Assembly (NCBI GenBank): GCA_036172665.1
Contig: CM069870.1
Location: 24,774,001-24,838,000 of the forward strand
Source of the DNA: Prosopocoilus inquinatus
Lineage: Eukaryota; Arthropoda; Insecta; Coleoptera; Lucanidae
Direction: 5' to 3'
Length of the DNA stretch: 64,000 bases
Positions within the stretch are counted from its first letter, which is position 1. Each line of letters begins with the position of its first letter. The translations under genes were made by a program, and so were the position numbers. The notes beneath the pieces were generated by a model. The model saw only the letters and a list, made by a program, of their open reading frames with translations, did not search any database and had not been told where the DNA came from. Below, piece by piece: positions 1 through 12,600 of the stretch.

Positions 1-1630
1 ATGGGTATTCTGAAATGGTGATAAATAATGTAGAGAAATGTAGAGTTTTTTTAATTTCAATATACATAATATAAAACGCACACCTGAAAGTCCTTTGACA
101 TAATTACTTGGGAGTGGATGGTCTTAGGTCTTCTTGAAGGTCATTCAAACTATTGAATTAACGTAATCAGTCTGTATGTACTTATTCAAGGTCAAGGCCC
201 ACTTCTGATGTCAAAAAAACCTAAACCTCGCCACTCTCTCTCTCTCTCCTCTCTAACAATTGATTACTTTCCCTTTTTATCATGCGGATACAGTTGAAAC
301 ATAAATAATCACAATGTTTCCGATGATAAATTTACTATTAAAATAATCGTCGTGCGCCATCGACGAAACGCCCCCGAGTCCCCCGCGCATATAGACAAAT
401 AATGAATAAAAAGAGAGGCAAGAATAGTTGATGACTACACGGAATAATAGATATCGTGAGTGCCTAGACATAATGGGGTGAGGTGAGACAACCCCACCCT
501 ATTTTAAAACAAATGCAAGCGGAATGCACGCGCGACGCGAGCGGGGCGGAGCTAAACGAGGTCAGGGACCTGTCGGCTACCCCTTCCACGGTCGTCTACC
601 CCACACCATACCGCCCCGTCGGGAAGCTTTTGCCCTTATTAACCCCTCACGCTGCCTGCTCCAAGTTACCTATATACTCCACTTTCAATTACTTCCTCTT
701 CTCCTCATTTTTTCTTTTTGAGAGTTTTTTTTAAATTTGCACTCACTAATTATGTTTTCGGTTATTATTTTTGAAGCTAACCCAAAGGGCATGTGTGTAA
801 CTAACGCCTTTAATTAAAATTGTTTTGTTTGCTCGGATTTAATGAAGAAAAAATAATATGAATTAGGCTGGTGCTCCAGTTACGTTCATTTTCTGGACGT
901 GTCAAATTGTTTTCTGTAGCCAATACTAAAGCGTCAAGATTATACTTGGATTGTTATTTTCTTTTATTTTTTTAGAATATTTAAAATACAATCGAATGTT
1001 AAAACAATTACATAGTTACTGTTCAAATTGCTATTATTATTTTATTTATTATTTATTTGTTGGTTTACGCGATGGTGTGTTTACTTTCACTTTCTTTAGC
1101 AGGCATAAAGAAACGGTTTTCAAGTTTTGCAGTTTTCAGAATGACATAAGGTCGTCAAGTATCGCAGTGGCCACATACTTTCGTTAATTGCTATAATTTT
1201 GGCAACGGTGAAAAAATAAACTCCTTGTTTATAATGTACAGTTCCGGATATACATACATAGTAAACGATATTCCGTTAAACTTAAATTGTATAATAAATG
1301 TTTAAAATTAAGAAGAACCCTGTAACTCAAACTATAATCGCAGCGGAAGAAGGAAATCAGACGATGATGGTAATCAAGTACATGTAGAAAGAAGTATTAT
1401 GCTTGAATTATCGAAATTATACGTGGTACACCTGTCAGAAACTGTGCAATTTTATACCATGCCATTTAAACATGAGGATTGTTGTTTGCAAAACCACATC
1501 TTTCAAATTAAAAAGAACATGTAAAGGAAATTAAATTAAAATACCAGCTGTCAAAATTAATGTCATTATGGTATTACTGTTTTATTAATTTTTTAAATTC
1601 TTTTTGGGTTGTTTCAGTTTAACTGCATAC
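1..1630. other. non-coding flank with CT microsatellite and a GC-rich patch
   Basis: AT-rich DNA without a recognisable gene. A (CT)n microsatellite lies at about 234-258. A GC-rich patch at about 490-670 contains short overlapping reading frames (483-734 plus) that look like a compositional effect, with no domain and no clear splice sites. It could be a regulatory patch or an untranslated exon; the sequence does not decide. Confidence 0.4.
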
Positions 1631-1659
1631 GTACACAACTAAGGCCCGATCTTTCCAAC

Positions 1660-1750
1660 TGCAGATAAATTTATCTGCTAGATAAGACCCTAGGAACCTA
1701 TTATCGACACAATGGTTTCCAAGGATATTACCTAGCAGATAATTTTACTA
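1660..1750. repeat. short hairpin, MITE-like
   Basis: Two arms of about 30 bp pair across a loop of roughly 15 nt: the left arm contains TTATCTGCTAGATAAG and ends CTAGGAACC, and the right arm begins GGTTTCC and contains CTAGCAGATAATTTT. This looks like a small foldback or MITE remnant. No target duplication was found. Confidence 0.45.
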
Positions 1751-1849
1751 GGAGGTAATATAAATAACAGAAAAAATAAACCAGTGTCAATTTCACTTAC
1801 GTTAACGTGAATCTACGGACCTAAAAATGAATCAAATGTGATACTGATT

Positions 1850-3610
1850 TGGTTGTCGAATCAATTTTTTTTTTGTGAAAAGAAATTACGTACATCTATT
1901 GGTGATATTGTAATGAACAGTTATAGGCAAATAATTCATTTGTACGCATGTCATCAAAATCGGTAATCACGTTATAAGGGAGTAAAAATCACAATGGGTT
2001 GATCATGATCAAAATGTATTCAAAATGCAATCGCAGTTGTAATACTAACGATCAGCTGTCGTCAAATTTGATGAAAACTAGGACTGCACAGATCAAAATC
2101 AGTATCAAATTGACAACTGAGTCAAAATTAGGATGATTACGTAATCAAATTCAAATCAACAATCGTAACTTGGAACAAGACTTACGTTGTACACTAATCA
2201 AAATCAAGATTATGTTCAGGATGATACAATATTCAAATAAGAAACGATTGAAAATTAGAATCAGCAGTCAGTATCAGTCAGGATAATTGAATAATCAAAA
2301 TTAGATCAAGTTATTTCTGAGAATCTGAATCGTTAAGCAAATTAAAATAACATGATTTACAGTCAACTCAAGATTATCGATTATCAATGATGATACTTAA
2401 AAGTTAACATCATTGAATTTAGAACAGAAAAGATTCGGGATAATTGAAAGAAGAGCTGAAGGATCACGATCGGCTATAGCCAATTCATGCCCTTGCATAA
2501 TCGAATTATTTCTGCAACTCAATTTCAAGTATCACGATGGTGATTAGGACTAAAATAATCGAGTCAGATGAATTACGTTCTGTATTAGCTGAGGATGATC
2601 TAATTTAGAACATAATTGCGGTGAACAGATCAAAACCAGTATCAGATTGACAACTCGGTCAAAATTAGGATGATCACGTAATCAAAGTAATATCAACAAT
2701 CGTACAATCACGATTGCGATCAGCTATGTCGCTGAGTTTAATGAAGACTGGCGCTGTACTAATCAAAATCAAGATTATCTTCAGGATGATACAATATTCA
2801 AACAAAAGATTAATTTAGAATCAACAGTCAGTAGTATTAAGGATAATGAAATAATCAGAATTAGATCAAGTTATTTCTGAGAATCTGAGTCGTTAAGCAA
2901 ATTAAAATAACATGATTTAGTCAACCCGAGACTATCAATGGTGATACTTTAAAAGCAACATGATTAAATTTAGAACTGCATCTAGGAAGATTAAAAGCAG
3001 AGCTGAAGGATCACGATCGGTTATAATCGACTCATGACCTTGCATAATCGAATTATTTCTGCAACTCGATTTCAAGTATCACGATGATGATTAGTATTAA
3101 AATAATCGAGTCAAATGAATTACGTTCGGTCTTAGCTGAGGATGATCTAATTTATTGCGGTGCATTGATGAAAACCAGTATCAAATTGACAACTTGGTCA
3201 AAATTAGGATGATCACTCAATCAAAGTCAAATCAACATTCGTACAATCATGATTGCGATCAGATAAGTCGCCGAGTTTGATGAAGACAGGCGCTGTACTG
3301 ATCAAAATCAAGATTATGTTCAGGATGATACATGATTTACAGTCAACTCAAGACTATCGAAATCAATGATGACACTTTAAAAGTAACATGATTAAATTTA
3401 TAACTGAATGGATCTATATAGGAAGATTAAAAGCAGAGCTGAAGGATCACTGTCGGTATTAATCGACTCATGACCTCGCATAATCGAATTACTTCAGCAC
3501 CTCAATTCCAAATATCACAATAGTGATTAGGACTAAAATAATAGCAATCAGATGAATTGCGATCGATATTAGCTGAGGATGATCTAATTTAGAACATAAT
3601 TACAGTTAGG
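1850..3610 (+). repeat. 538-bp tandem repeat, about three copies
   Basis: Three consecutive units start at 2091, 2628 and 3167 (periods about 537 and 539). Each opens with GATCAAAAYCAGTATCAAAT or a one- or two-base variant and contains TTAGCTGAGGATGATCTAAT near its end. Unit 3 has an internal deletion of about 110 bp and ends near 3607. A lead-in at 1850-2090 belongs to the same element, because it is also present in the inverted copy at 17880-18480. The units have diverged, are dense in ATCAAAAT and GATNA words, and encode nothing. Confidence 0.8.
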
Positions 3611-5600
3611 ACTAAAGAGGTTGGATTTAAAATTAATTTCTGTAGAACTTGACCTTGACTTTTTTTTATCAGGATCACCAACAGGATAAAATGAAACACG
3701 ACAGTCGAGGCTTAATTAAAATAATCCAAGTCGATCGATACTGAAATAAAAATGATGCATGAGAGCAGAAAGATTTTAATCAAATCAAGAGTAATAAGAG
3801 TAAAGCTCATTCTTGAACTCGTCGTTGAGTTTTGCGATCGGGATCAGGATAACATACCTTAATAAGGACGAGGAGGATAACATGGGCAATTATTGTTGTT
3901 TTATTCGCTCAGCATCTTCTCTTCTTTGTTATTATCGATTACCACAGTTGCTACTTCTTAATGCGCGAACTGACTGATACTGACTGTTAATAAATATTTG
4001 AAAAATTTTTACTTTTTACTTTTGGAGTTACACAAAATTTAACGAGGATGTTTTGAGGTTTAATTAACAAAATTGTTTAGTTAGGTTTTCGCAAGTACGG
4101 TCACCGACACAGACTTCACTGCTGCGGAAATTGTCTAGCATGAATTACCGACTTCTGCTTAGCTCGCAGGTCAAAGTTTCTTCCGGCCGGTGGAACTTAC
4201 GCAAAGTAACGTTTTACTAGAGGAAATTCCACGCTGACAAATGAAAACCAAGTCGTTTGAACTTACTTGAGAATGCTACGCAGCAGATCGTGTTACATTT
4301 AAAACAATTAACGTGCTCGCTCATTATTAAGTTTACTACTTATAATTTATATTTAATTTAATCTTAATTTTTGAAATATTAACAAATAACTTCGGAAGAG
4401 TTCTTCTTGTTTCTGGAGCAACTTCAACTTATCTTTCGAGGATTACACGTTTTTCTATTTCCGTTTCGAAATTTGATCATCTTTGTAACTACTCTTCAAG
4501 AAATATTCGAATACACTTTAAAAAGATCCCAAGAAATTTTTCTTCCGCTTCATTCCACGATTTTTTCTCATTTTTAAATCTTAAAAAAAAACACTTTGCT
4601 TCCATGTAAAAACCAAATTATTCCATTGGCTCTGATTATTATTTTTTTTTTTTAATTTACAAAGAATATAATGCGAGCAGACAATAAAGAAGATGAGCTT
4701 AGCTTACTCAGTGCAAGGCCACTTTGTGGTGGGTTTCTCTAGAACTCCACTTTACATTGTCTTTACAGATTCATGCTCTCTTTTTTTTGTTAATGTTTTG
4801 AAATTCAAGGTTCTTACGAAATTATATTAATTATTACATTTTTACTATGATAATCACGTGGCAAATTTATTACATCCGTTACGGTCAGCTTTTTATCCGT
4901 TAATTTGTTCTCTCTCTGGTTAATCGCCCGGCCGGATAGGCAACGATTTGCAATCATGTGTTACCATAACATACACCTAATTATTACCTACAATAATGCA
5001 CGTGGTCATATAATAAGTGTAATACTTAATGAAGAAAAAATATTCTTTAGTTCACACAAGATTATCTTGTGAATTATATCGGAACAAAAATTAAAAAAAA
5101 AAAAAAAATTAATCTATTACAAGATTTACAAGTTAAGCTAGGGACATTCCAGACAGCCACAGGCGAAACAAAATTAATTGCCGCTGCAGATTAATAGATG
5201 GCGTTAATTATAAAGCAATCACGATCTTTTGGAATTAGTGGGCTGTTTTTTTTTTATTGGGTTACGTGCATATGTATATTTGATAAACGTCAAAGTTTGA
5301 CGTTGGCAAGAATTATGAAGCTTCCTATTTTGTAATAATAACTGTGTTACTGATTGGAAAAATACTTATCATGGTCGGTAATGGTAAGGATAAAGAAACT
5401 TAAATAATCCATAACATTTACTAGTGGGAGCTCCGATCTTCAGAAATAATAAACATGAAATTCTAACCCAATTTTCTGACGTCTCATATCTTTTTAGTGA
5501 TACCAACAAAAATGTCACTCTGAATACCAAAAGGTCGTGAACGGGAAATACACTCTTAACTTCTTTCTGTTCAACTTTATTTATTCGAAATTGTCTTTTG
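3611..5600. other. no gene seen
   Basis: AT-rich sequence with poly-A and poly-T runs. The first 400 bp still resemble the ATCAA-rich repeat to the left. The motif GGGACATTCCAGACAGCC at about 5140 recurs in variant form near 8273 and 61334, so it is probably the end of a dispersed repeat. No exon, RNA gene or complete element was recognised. Confidence 0.4.
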
Positions 5601-5619
5601 TAACGGTATTCATTGAATT

Positions 5620-5960
5620 TTTTTAGCGTTTTTCAGTTGTTTCGAAATTGTTTCCCCACAAATAAATAGGGCAAAGTTACGACTCAGAGTAACAGATGGC
5701 GTCACAAATTCTCTCACCTTGCGTTTAAAATTTTATTTATTTCAAGTTTTCAGAACGTCGTTCTTGAGCATTCCTCGCCTAAACTGATTCAGATTTTTCA
5801 CGTCTTTTGAAATATTTTGCCGGCAAATTACGAATTTTAGGCGCGCGTTAACAGATGGCGCCGCAAATGTCATTAATCTACATTCATTCGAAATTAACGC
5901 TTGGAACGTTCAGTTGTTGAAATTATTTCCCGGCAATAAAATTTCCACAAAATAATCCTC
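5620..5960 (+). repeat. degenerate tandem repeat, about 161 bp period
   Basis: Two units and part of a third share GAAAT-TTTTCC, a CAAATTA-like block and the signature AACAGATGGCGNC, seen at about 5690-5702 and 5852-5864. The third partial unit starts near 5908 with GTTCAGTTGTTGAAATTATT. The units are clearly diverged, so this is an old array. Confidence 0.5.
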
Positions 5961-6119
5961 TCAGTTTTAATTGAAAGACGATTCAATAAATTTTTGAATT
6001 CGTGTGAGAAATCTTTGAAGTGTGACTTAGAAACAAGTTGTCACTTGTCAGCGTCTCTGAACTTTTTATAAATCAAGAAAATATTAAACTCCGGGTATAT
6101 TTGCTTGCTGATAAAAATT

Positions 6120-6194
6120 TTGATTTTTGTTTTAGGCTTCGAACAGGCGCCGGGTTGCTTTGCAATCCCTGCAACCCCTACAGCTACGCCACTG
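6120..6194. mobile_element. isolated hAT-like terminus
   Basis: The sequence ends GGGGTTGC...GCTACGCCACTG at 6194. Read on the minus strand this begins CAGTGGCGTAGC, a terminus style typical of hAT elements. No partner terminus was found to the left. The minus-strand reading frame across it (6041-6346) is therefore unlikely to be a gene. Confidence 0.35.
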
Positions 6195-6525
6195 ATACAA
6201 ATTTTTGCAATAAATAAAAAATTGTTGATTACTGCTCCATTAGAAGTAATTTGAGTGACGTTCAGAAACTTAGTTTTAGTATCAGTTAACACCGCCAGGA
6301 CATTGTGTTTGTCAAGTGAGTTTGTACCAATTTTCAAACGCCGCAACTGTACATAAAAAAGTAAATATTACCTACTTATTAATGAAAAAAAAACCAAATA
6401 CATGTTATTTAGGGGGTGGTTGCGTAGTTGCAATTATCTCTTTCCAGTATCTGTTATTCAGATAAAGTTTTAGACAGGTAAGATAATTTTGAGATTATCT
6501 AGACATGAAAAATTATTATCTATAT

Positions 6526-7156
6526 CAGCGTTTCCCAGTCTGTGGGGCGCGCCCCCCTGGAGGGGGGGCGCGTAAGATGTCAAAGGGTGGCGCAACAGAT
6601 TAAATTTTTAAAAAATTAAACGCAAAATGCAACTAATTTATCATATTATTTTTTTTTTTACAAGAGATTGCATATACATACAGTCCCGATCAATAAATTT
6701 TGGTCGTCATTAATTGTCAAAGGTTGGCACCGTACTTGTATTTTATTAAAATTAACTATATTTGTGTCTTATTTTGAATGCTAGTAATAGTCTCTTAAAT
6801 ATTTAATTTATTTTGCTACTTTCATGGTAAAATAAATAAAAATTTATAATTTTTGAAATTAAAACATGTTTCTATTAACAGTGACGACCAAAATTTAAAG
6901 CTCGCGATTGTACTTATCCCTTGAGTTTTTTTTTTACTTTGAACTTACAATGTAAATATTCCCATATTCAGTTTTTCAAAAAAGTGTCAATGCATTAAAA
7001 CAAATGTGTGAAATATACTGACGAGTGTCAAATATTTAAAAGAATACTATGAAAGCATCAGTGTTCCAGCTCAAGATTCTAGGGGTGGGGGAGGGGGGCA
7101 TCAATCATAACACAGCTCATAAGGGGTCGCGAAACCTAAAAGTTTGGGAAACGCTG
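6526..7156. mobile_element. non-autonomous hAT-type element
   Basis: The left end reads CAGCGTTTCCCAGTCTGTGG. The right end, on the other strand, reads CAGCGTTTCCCAAACTTTTA. The element is flanked by 8-bp direct repeats that match at 6 of 8 positions: ATCTATAT (6518-6525) and ATCTAGAC (7157-7164). CAG-starting inverted termini with an 8-bp duplication are hallmarks of the hAT superfamily. The interior (about 630 bp) has no transposase frame, so it would depend on an enzyme supplied elsewhere. The imperfect duplication suggests an old insertion. Confidence 0.75.
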
Positions 7157-7164
7157 ATCTAGAC

Positions 7165-8470
7165 AATTCCAACATTCGTGCTAGTATTCATAAAAGTCGG
7201 CAAACATCCGATCGGAGACGATGTTTCGTTCGATTTAACGTGTGCACCCAATTGCCACATCTTTGCAAAAAAAAATCGTATATCCTCCAGGAATGTCCGG
7301 AATTTCCCTGACTGTAGTAATAAGTTGAAAGATCATGCGAACTAGTAGATACATAATAGCTAATTATCGTAGAATCTCATAAGCCCATAAGTTCAAACTA
7401 ATTAAAAATAATTAGCCCCAAATTACATCCCTCCAAGTGCATTCAAAGCGACGTTCGTTAGTTAATAAATTTAATTACTCTCGAAAAGTATTGCGTGTTA
7501 GAATTTTGATCTGATAAGCCTCTTCGCAGTCACGTGATTAACTATTCTAGGCTATGTCTGTCACACGTGAGAAACGCACAAACGCAAACAACATTTGTAT
7601 ATTACGTATTATTTATTTTAAAGATGCGTTTTTAAATTAAATTAATTATTAATTAATAATATTAAAGTATTATGATTTGTTAACGAAATGAATATCTTTT
7701 TAATTACGTAAGTATGTTAGTGTTCACGTATAACGTACAAGGCAGAATAACATATTTTTGTGTAATTAATACATATTCTGTAAAATGAAGAAAAGCTCAG
7801 TTTTCGAAATATGTTTAGGGGAAAGCTGTAGCTGTTCGAGTTTCATGAACGGAAAGCGCAAATTACAGTGGCCCCACCTTTCTAATATACACTTTGTTCT
7901 TTCACCCTCGCGGTGAAGGACCTCGGTTGACTCATACGACCCCTGCGAGTCGACGTGGTCCTACAAGGAGGGACGTCCAGGATCAACTACGTAATGACTG
8001 CGCGGAAATTCATCTGGGACTATCCCGTTAAATATTATTTGTGACACATTTATGTTTACGCTTGGACAATAAAAAACTGCCTCATAAATTTTCATTTAAG
8101 AATTTAAAACGGTGTCCAGGAAAAAAAAACAAAAAAAATTTTAAAATATCACATTTAAGAGTTTAAAACATGACACAGGAAAAAACAATGAAACAAATTT
8201 ATTAAAATATATCAAAAAAAAATTTTTTGGGTTGCAAACGAAACCTCGCGTTCCACTTTATAACCAAAGCTAGTGACATTCCAGACAGGCATGGGCGCCC
8301 TGCAATAATTACATGAATGAATTTTATAAAGTCTATAATGTTTTAATTCTAATGGAATATTCGTGTTTGTTTAAACTGTATGAATAAGTCATTGCATCCA
8401 ACGGTAACAATTTGTTATTAGTTTCAGGTATACGTTTAAAAACAATGGATAAATATATGTAAAAAATACA
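7165..8470. other. no gene; GC-rich hairpin and a dispersed repeat
   Basis: A GC-rich patch at about 7865-8030 can fold into a hairpin: AGGACC...TGACTC pairs with GAGTCG...TGGTCCT, near 7917-7963. The stretch 8266-8395 is similar to 61330-61432, sharing GACATTYCAGAMAGGCATGGGC and TTGTTTAAACTG, so it is a dispersed repeat. Nothing else was recognised. Confidence 0.4.
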
Positions 8471-8479
8471 CTTAAAAGA

Positions 8480-11160
8480 ATTTCAAGGTAAAACAAAAAA
8501 CAGAAACAAGAAACGGTAAATTGTAGACTGCAATTGAATAGTTAAATTAAAAAAAATAAAACGACCGGTGACCCAACAAACCGAACCGTTAAACGAAATC
8601 TCAAAGTACAAATAATAAAATTAAAAAGGAACAATATAAAACAAAAGACAATCGAATTTACAAGTACTCCAGTAGATTAATTAAATAAAAAAAATAATAT
8701 GTTTGAACGAAATCTTACAAATAAATGATGGCAATTTAAAAAATATATATATATGTAACAGTAAAAATAATATTAACAAGAGGCGATCGATTTTAGAGAG
8801 AAGTAGTTAAGAAAAAGAACAAAGCAATAATTTAAAAGTAACAGTGACAGGACACAAAATTATTTGACTTTCACACAGCTAATGATTTATAAAAAAAATA
8901 CAACATATGGCGCAGTTATTATAAAATAAATTAAAAAAATAAAACAAAATAACAAAAGACAATCGATTTGTCAAAAAAAAACTGAACGAAATGTTAGAAA
9001 CAAATGATGGTAATTTAAAAAAATGTAACCGTAATATTAAAAAAAAAGAATACAAACAAAAGACGATCGATTTTAGAGCCATGTAGTTAAAAAAACAAAA
9101 GAGCTATTTAAAAGGAACAGTGACAAAACACAGAATTATGTGACTTTCAGACAACCAACAGATTATTTAAAAAATACAACAGATGGGGCAGTTATGAGAA
9201 AATAAATTTTAAAAAGAACAACATAACAGAGAACGTAATTAAAATTCAAAAAACAAAGAATAAAATCAGAGCGAAATGAATAAATCACATAAATCACAAA
9301 AACACAAGACAACCGATTTGGGAAAGACAGTTAAGCAAACTGATAAACTAAAAAAAATAAACTATTTTAAAGAAATGCGACAGATCAAAGAAAAAAAAAT
9401 TAACAAAATGTGTAAAAGTAATATATAAATAATAATAATAAACAAACAAAAGACGATCGATTTCAAAATAGTACAATAGGTTCTTATATTTAAATGAAAA
9501 CGAAGAAGCAATTTGAGACCAATTGTGACAAAGCCAAGAATTTTTGTTGCCTTCCACAAGGCCAACAGATTATTATAAAAAAAAACCTAACAATGGCGCT
9601 GTATAAATTTAAAAAAGATTGTGTAAAAATATTTACATTGATAAACAAAACACAAATAAAAGAGGGTCGATTTTAGAGCGCAATTGAACTGATTACCAAT
9701 AAATTTTGATAAGAACAATTTAAAACGAAGGGTGAAAGAAAAACAAAGAAAACAAAATACATAATGAAAACTCTAAGAGCGAATAATCAAATTTGAAAAA
9801 AAATAATAATCGGATGATTTACAAAAAAATGAAACAACTTTCAATGTGATTAATTGACGAATTAATGTCTAAGAACATGCAAAAATAAAAAATAAAACGT
9901 GGAGGAGCCGAGGGATTAAAACAATTTTAAAAAACAAAAAGAATGGATTGTAAGGAATTTGCGAAAATAAAACAAAAGTAGACGAGCCAACAAAAACTGT
10001 GGTAATGAATAGAAACAAAATACCAAAAAATAGGTGAGAAACAAAAAAATGATAAACAGAAACTTATTATTTTCAAAAAATCGAAACAACTTTGTACGTG
10101 AACAATTAACGAATTTAAGACAAAAGACGTAAAAGCAACGACCGATAAAAACAAAAAATTGGCGGATTAAAATCGATTCATGTCCAAGAACATGCAAAAA
10201 TAAAAAATTAAAGATGGAGGAGTAGCGGGATTAAAACGATTTTAAAGAACAAAACAAATGAACTCTAAGGAATTTGTGAAATTAAAACAAAAGACGACGG
10301 GCTAAAAAAACAGCGGTTATGAATAAAAACAAAACAGCAAAAGATAGATGGGGAACAAAAGATAAACAGGAAATTACTAACAATAAGGAAATAAAACGGA
10401 ACAGTTAGATTAAGACGATTAAAAAAAAATCGAAAGTGAACAATTGACAAATTTAAAACAAAAGACGACTGCTACGAAAAACAACGACGAATAATAAAAA
10501 CAGAAAACAGGCGCAGTACACACGATTAATTTTTAAAAATATGCAAAACTAAAAAATTAAAAGTACAAAGTTTTTTAATCTCGAACCGGACAGAAATAAA
10601 AAATTAAAGGCGAAGGAGTCGGCAGATTAAAGCGATTTTAAAAAAGAAAAAAAAATTGAATTGTAAAGAATTTGGAAAAATTAAAACAAAACACGACGGG
10701 CTAAGAAAAGCGATCAAGAATAGAAACAGAACCGCAAAAAGTAGATGAGAAATAATGATATACAGGAAATTATTAACAAATTTAACGAATTTAAAACAAA
10801 CGACGATCATCTGTTACGAAAAACAACGACGAATAATGAAAAAAACAAAAAATAGACTGAGAACAATCAAGAACACGCAAAAATAAAAAAAATAATAGGT
10901 GGAGGAGCTGCGAGTTTAAAACTATTTTAAGAAACACAAATAAAAAATGAAATGAAAAATGAAATTTGCAAAATGAAAACAAAAGACGGGGAATGGATGA
11001 TAAACAGAAAACACAAATACCTAAGAAAAAAGGAAAGAAGAAAAGAAACAAAAGATGTAAAAGAAATGTGAGAAGACGATTTTCAAAAATATCGGAAAAA
11101 AAATTGAAACGTGTTCAAATGTCCAACTTAAAACAAATGACGACCAGTTAAGAAAAACGA
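8480..11160 (+). repeat. long A-rich degenerate array with CGATCGATT cores
   Basis: Nearly all purine-rich on this strand. It repeats AACAAAAGACGATCGATTTT-like cores (for example near 8784, 9062 and 9451) and has two longer periodicities. Units sharing the core, a GGAACAGTGACA-like block and an ACAACAKATGGSGCAGTTAT block start near 8784 and 9062 (about 279 bp), with a weaker one near 9451. Units sharing GGAGGAG...GATTAAAACRATTTTAA...GACGRGC start near 9900, 10213, 10611 and 10901 (290-400 bp). Reading frames here are low-complexity artefacts. Confidence 0.7.
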
Positions 11161-11239
11161 TTGAGTCACATTTTTTTTAATAAAATATGCAGTATTGAAC
11201 AAAATTTTTATTTGTAGTGATAAAAATTATGAAATAAAA

Positions 11240-11392
11240 AGAACCAAAAAGGCTGTTCTGCAGGGTTCCATATTAGGGCCATTGTTGTTTCTCCTATACG
11301 TAAATCAACTGCCAAACTTAAAAACAAATCACTGGACAACACCTACCCTAATTCTAGACGATATTTATGCCGATGCAATACTTATTATGTAA
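11240..11392 (+). pseudogene. non-LTR reverse transcriptase fragment
   Basis: A short open stretch reads AVLQGSILGPLLFLLYVNQL and then, about 25 residues later, IYADAILIM. These are the QGS-LGPLLF block and a decayed YADD catalytic block of non-LTR (CR1/Jockey/L2-type) reverse transcriptases; the second catalytic Asp is Ala. The usual spacing between blocks is roughly kept, but the rest of the polymerase is missing. An AATAATAATAATAA run follows at about 11399-11412 and could be a degenerate 3' tail. This is a dead fragment. Confidence 0.7.
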
Positions 11393-11414
11393 ATTAAAAT
11401 AATAATAATAAACC

Positions 11415-12170
11415 TCCCATTCTGATCTTATAATTAAAGTTATTGAGATTAAAATAAACAGGATTTACGCCTAGTTTCATAAAAATTATTTAATCACTCA
11501 TTAATTTAACAGCGTGATTAAGGCATGTGATTAGTTGGGGGTGAAACAATACAATTGGTTGTTTCAAATCTATTGTTAACTTCGACCAATGACGTTCCTT
11601 AATCGGAGAATTAAATTAATCGCTGATTAACAATTTTATTATAAAATCCTAGCTTTAATTCCAAAATGTGTAAGAAATAGACTGATAATAAACTTAAATA
11701 AATAAATAAAAACATTTTGAATGTAGATGAACATGAACGAACAGACTAACTTTGTTTAATAATAATAATTAATAACTACCATAGTACATAATTGTAATAA
11801 TAATATAAAACAAATCAAATTTTTTGACTACTTTTACTATAAAAATTCAGTATGGCCTCTTATTGATAAGTTATTGAATTGTGGAGTTAATGTTGAATAA
11901 AGAGGTTGCCGAAATCATATGTATCTCCTGCACAACCCCCTGTATAAAATAATCTATTTAAATTAAAATTGTACAGCGAAGTTTTAAGCATTTATGTACG
12001 AGGGTTAATTAAAATTTTTGGATAAGGAAGCAGCAAACCTATGAAATTATTATTTATAATTATTTAATATGTGTAACCAGTATGTAGAAGAGATGAAGAA
12101 TCAAGTGTCTCTGTCTCTTTTAATTTTTAGATATAATGTGAAAGGTTTCTGTTTATATCGAACTGTTTAC
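11415..12170. other. no gene seen
   Basis: AT-rich sequence with many ATTAAT words and a short TTGGTTGTTTCAAATC stretch. No complete element, exon or RNA gene was recognised. Confidence 0.35.
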
Positions 12171-12179
12171 GTTTGTTCC

Positions 12180-12600
12180 TGAGAAAGGACGAGCGACAAT
12201 CACTCTCCCAATAAAATTTTCCTTCGATCGGTCCCACCTTCGAGAGAATCCCTTGTTTGGAAGCTAAGGGGGAGAGCTCGTGGCGTTAACCTTGGCCCAG
12301 CAGTGCGAGGGAGGTTCGTGCTCGCATTCCCCTGCCAGGAATAACTCGGCCCGGACTTTAGGGGACCGGGTAAGATTCAAGGTCTGGCGCGGAATGAATC
12401 GATGATCTCTCTTGAAGGACCGCTGCACGCAGGAAAGCAGCAGCGCTGGAACTATGATTTTTGGGGGGAAGAAGAATTTGCCAGGGGGAGGAAGTCTGCA
12501 CCACTCCGCGGAGAAGACTTACTACTAATAAATTATTCCGGTCGCGGCTGCAAGGGAAACAAATTACAAAGTCGAATTAGATTTCTTTGATGTGTTTCTT
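12180..12600. other. GC-rich island, possible regulatory patch or exon
   Basis: This is one of the few GC-rich patches outside repeats. A 62-codon plus frame (12402-12590) and a minus frame of about 90 codons without a start both run through it. Long frames are expected by chance at this composition. On the minus strand a pyrimidine tract ending in CAG (TTTGTTTCCCTTGCAG, near 12551-12566) resembles a splice acceptor, but a stop follows within four codons. It could be a conserved regulatory block or a decayed exon. Confidence 0.3.

Noticed and set aside
6041..6346. 101-codon minus frame.
   Set aside because: It crosses a hAT-like terminus (6194) and shows no domain; judged accidental.
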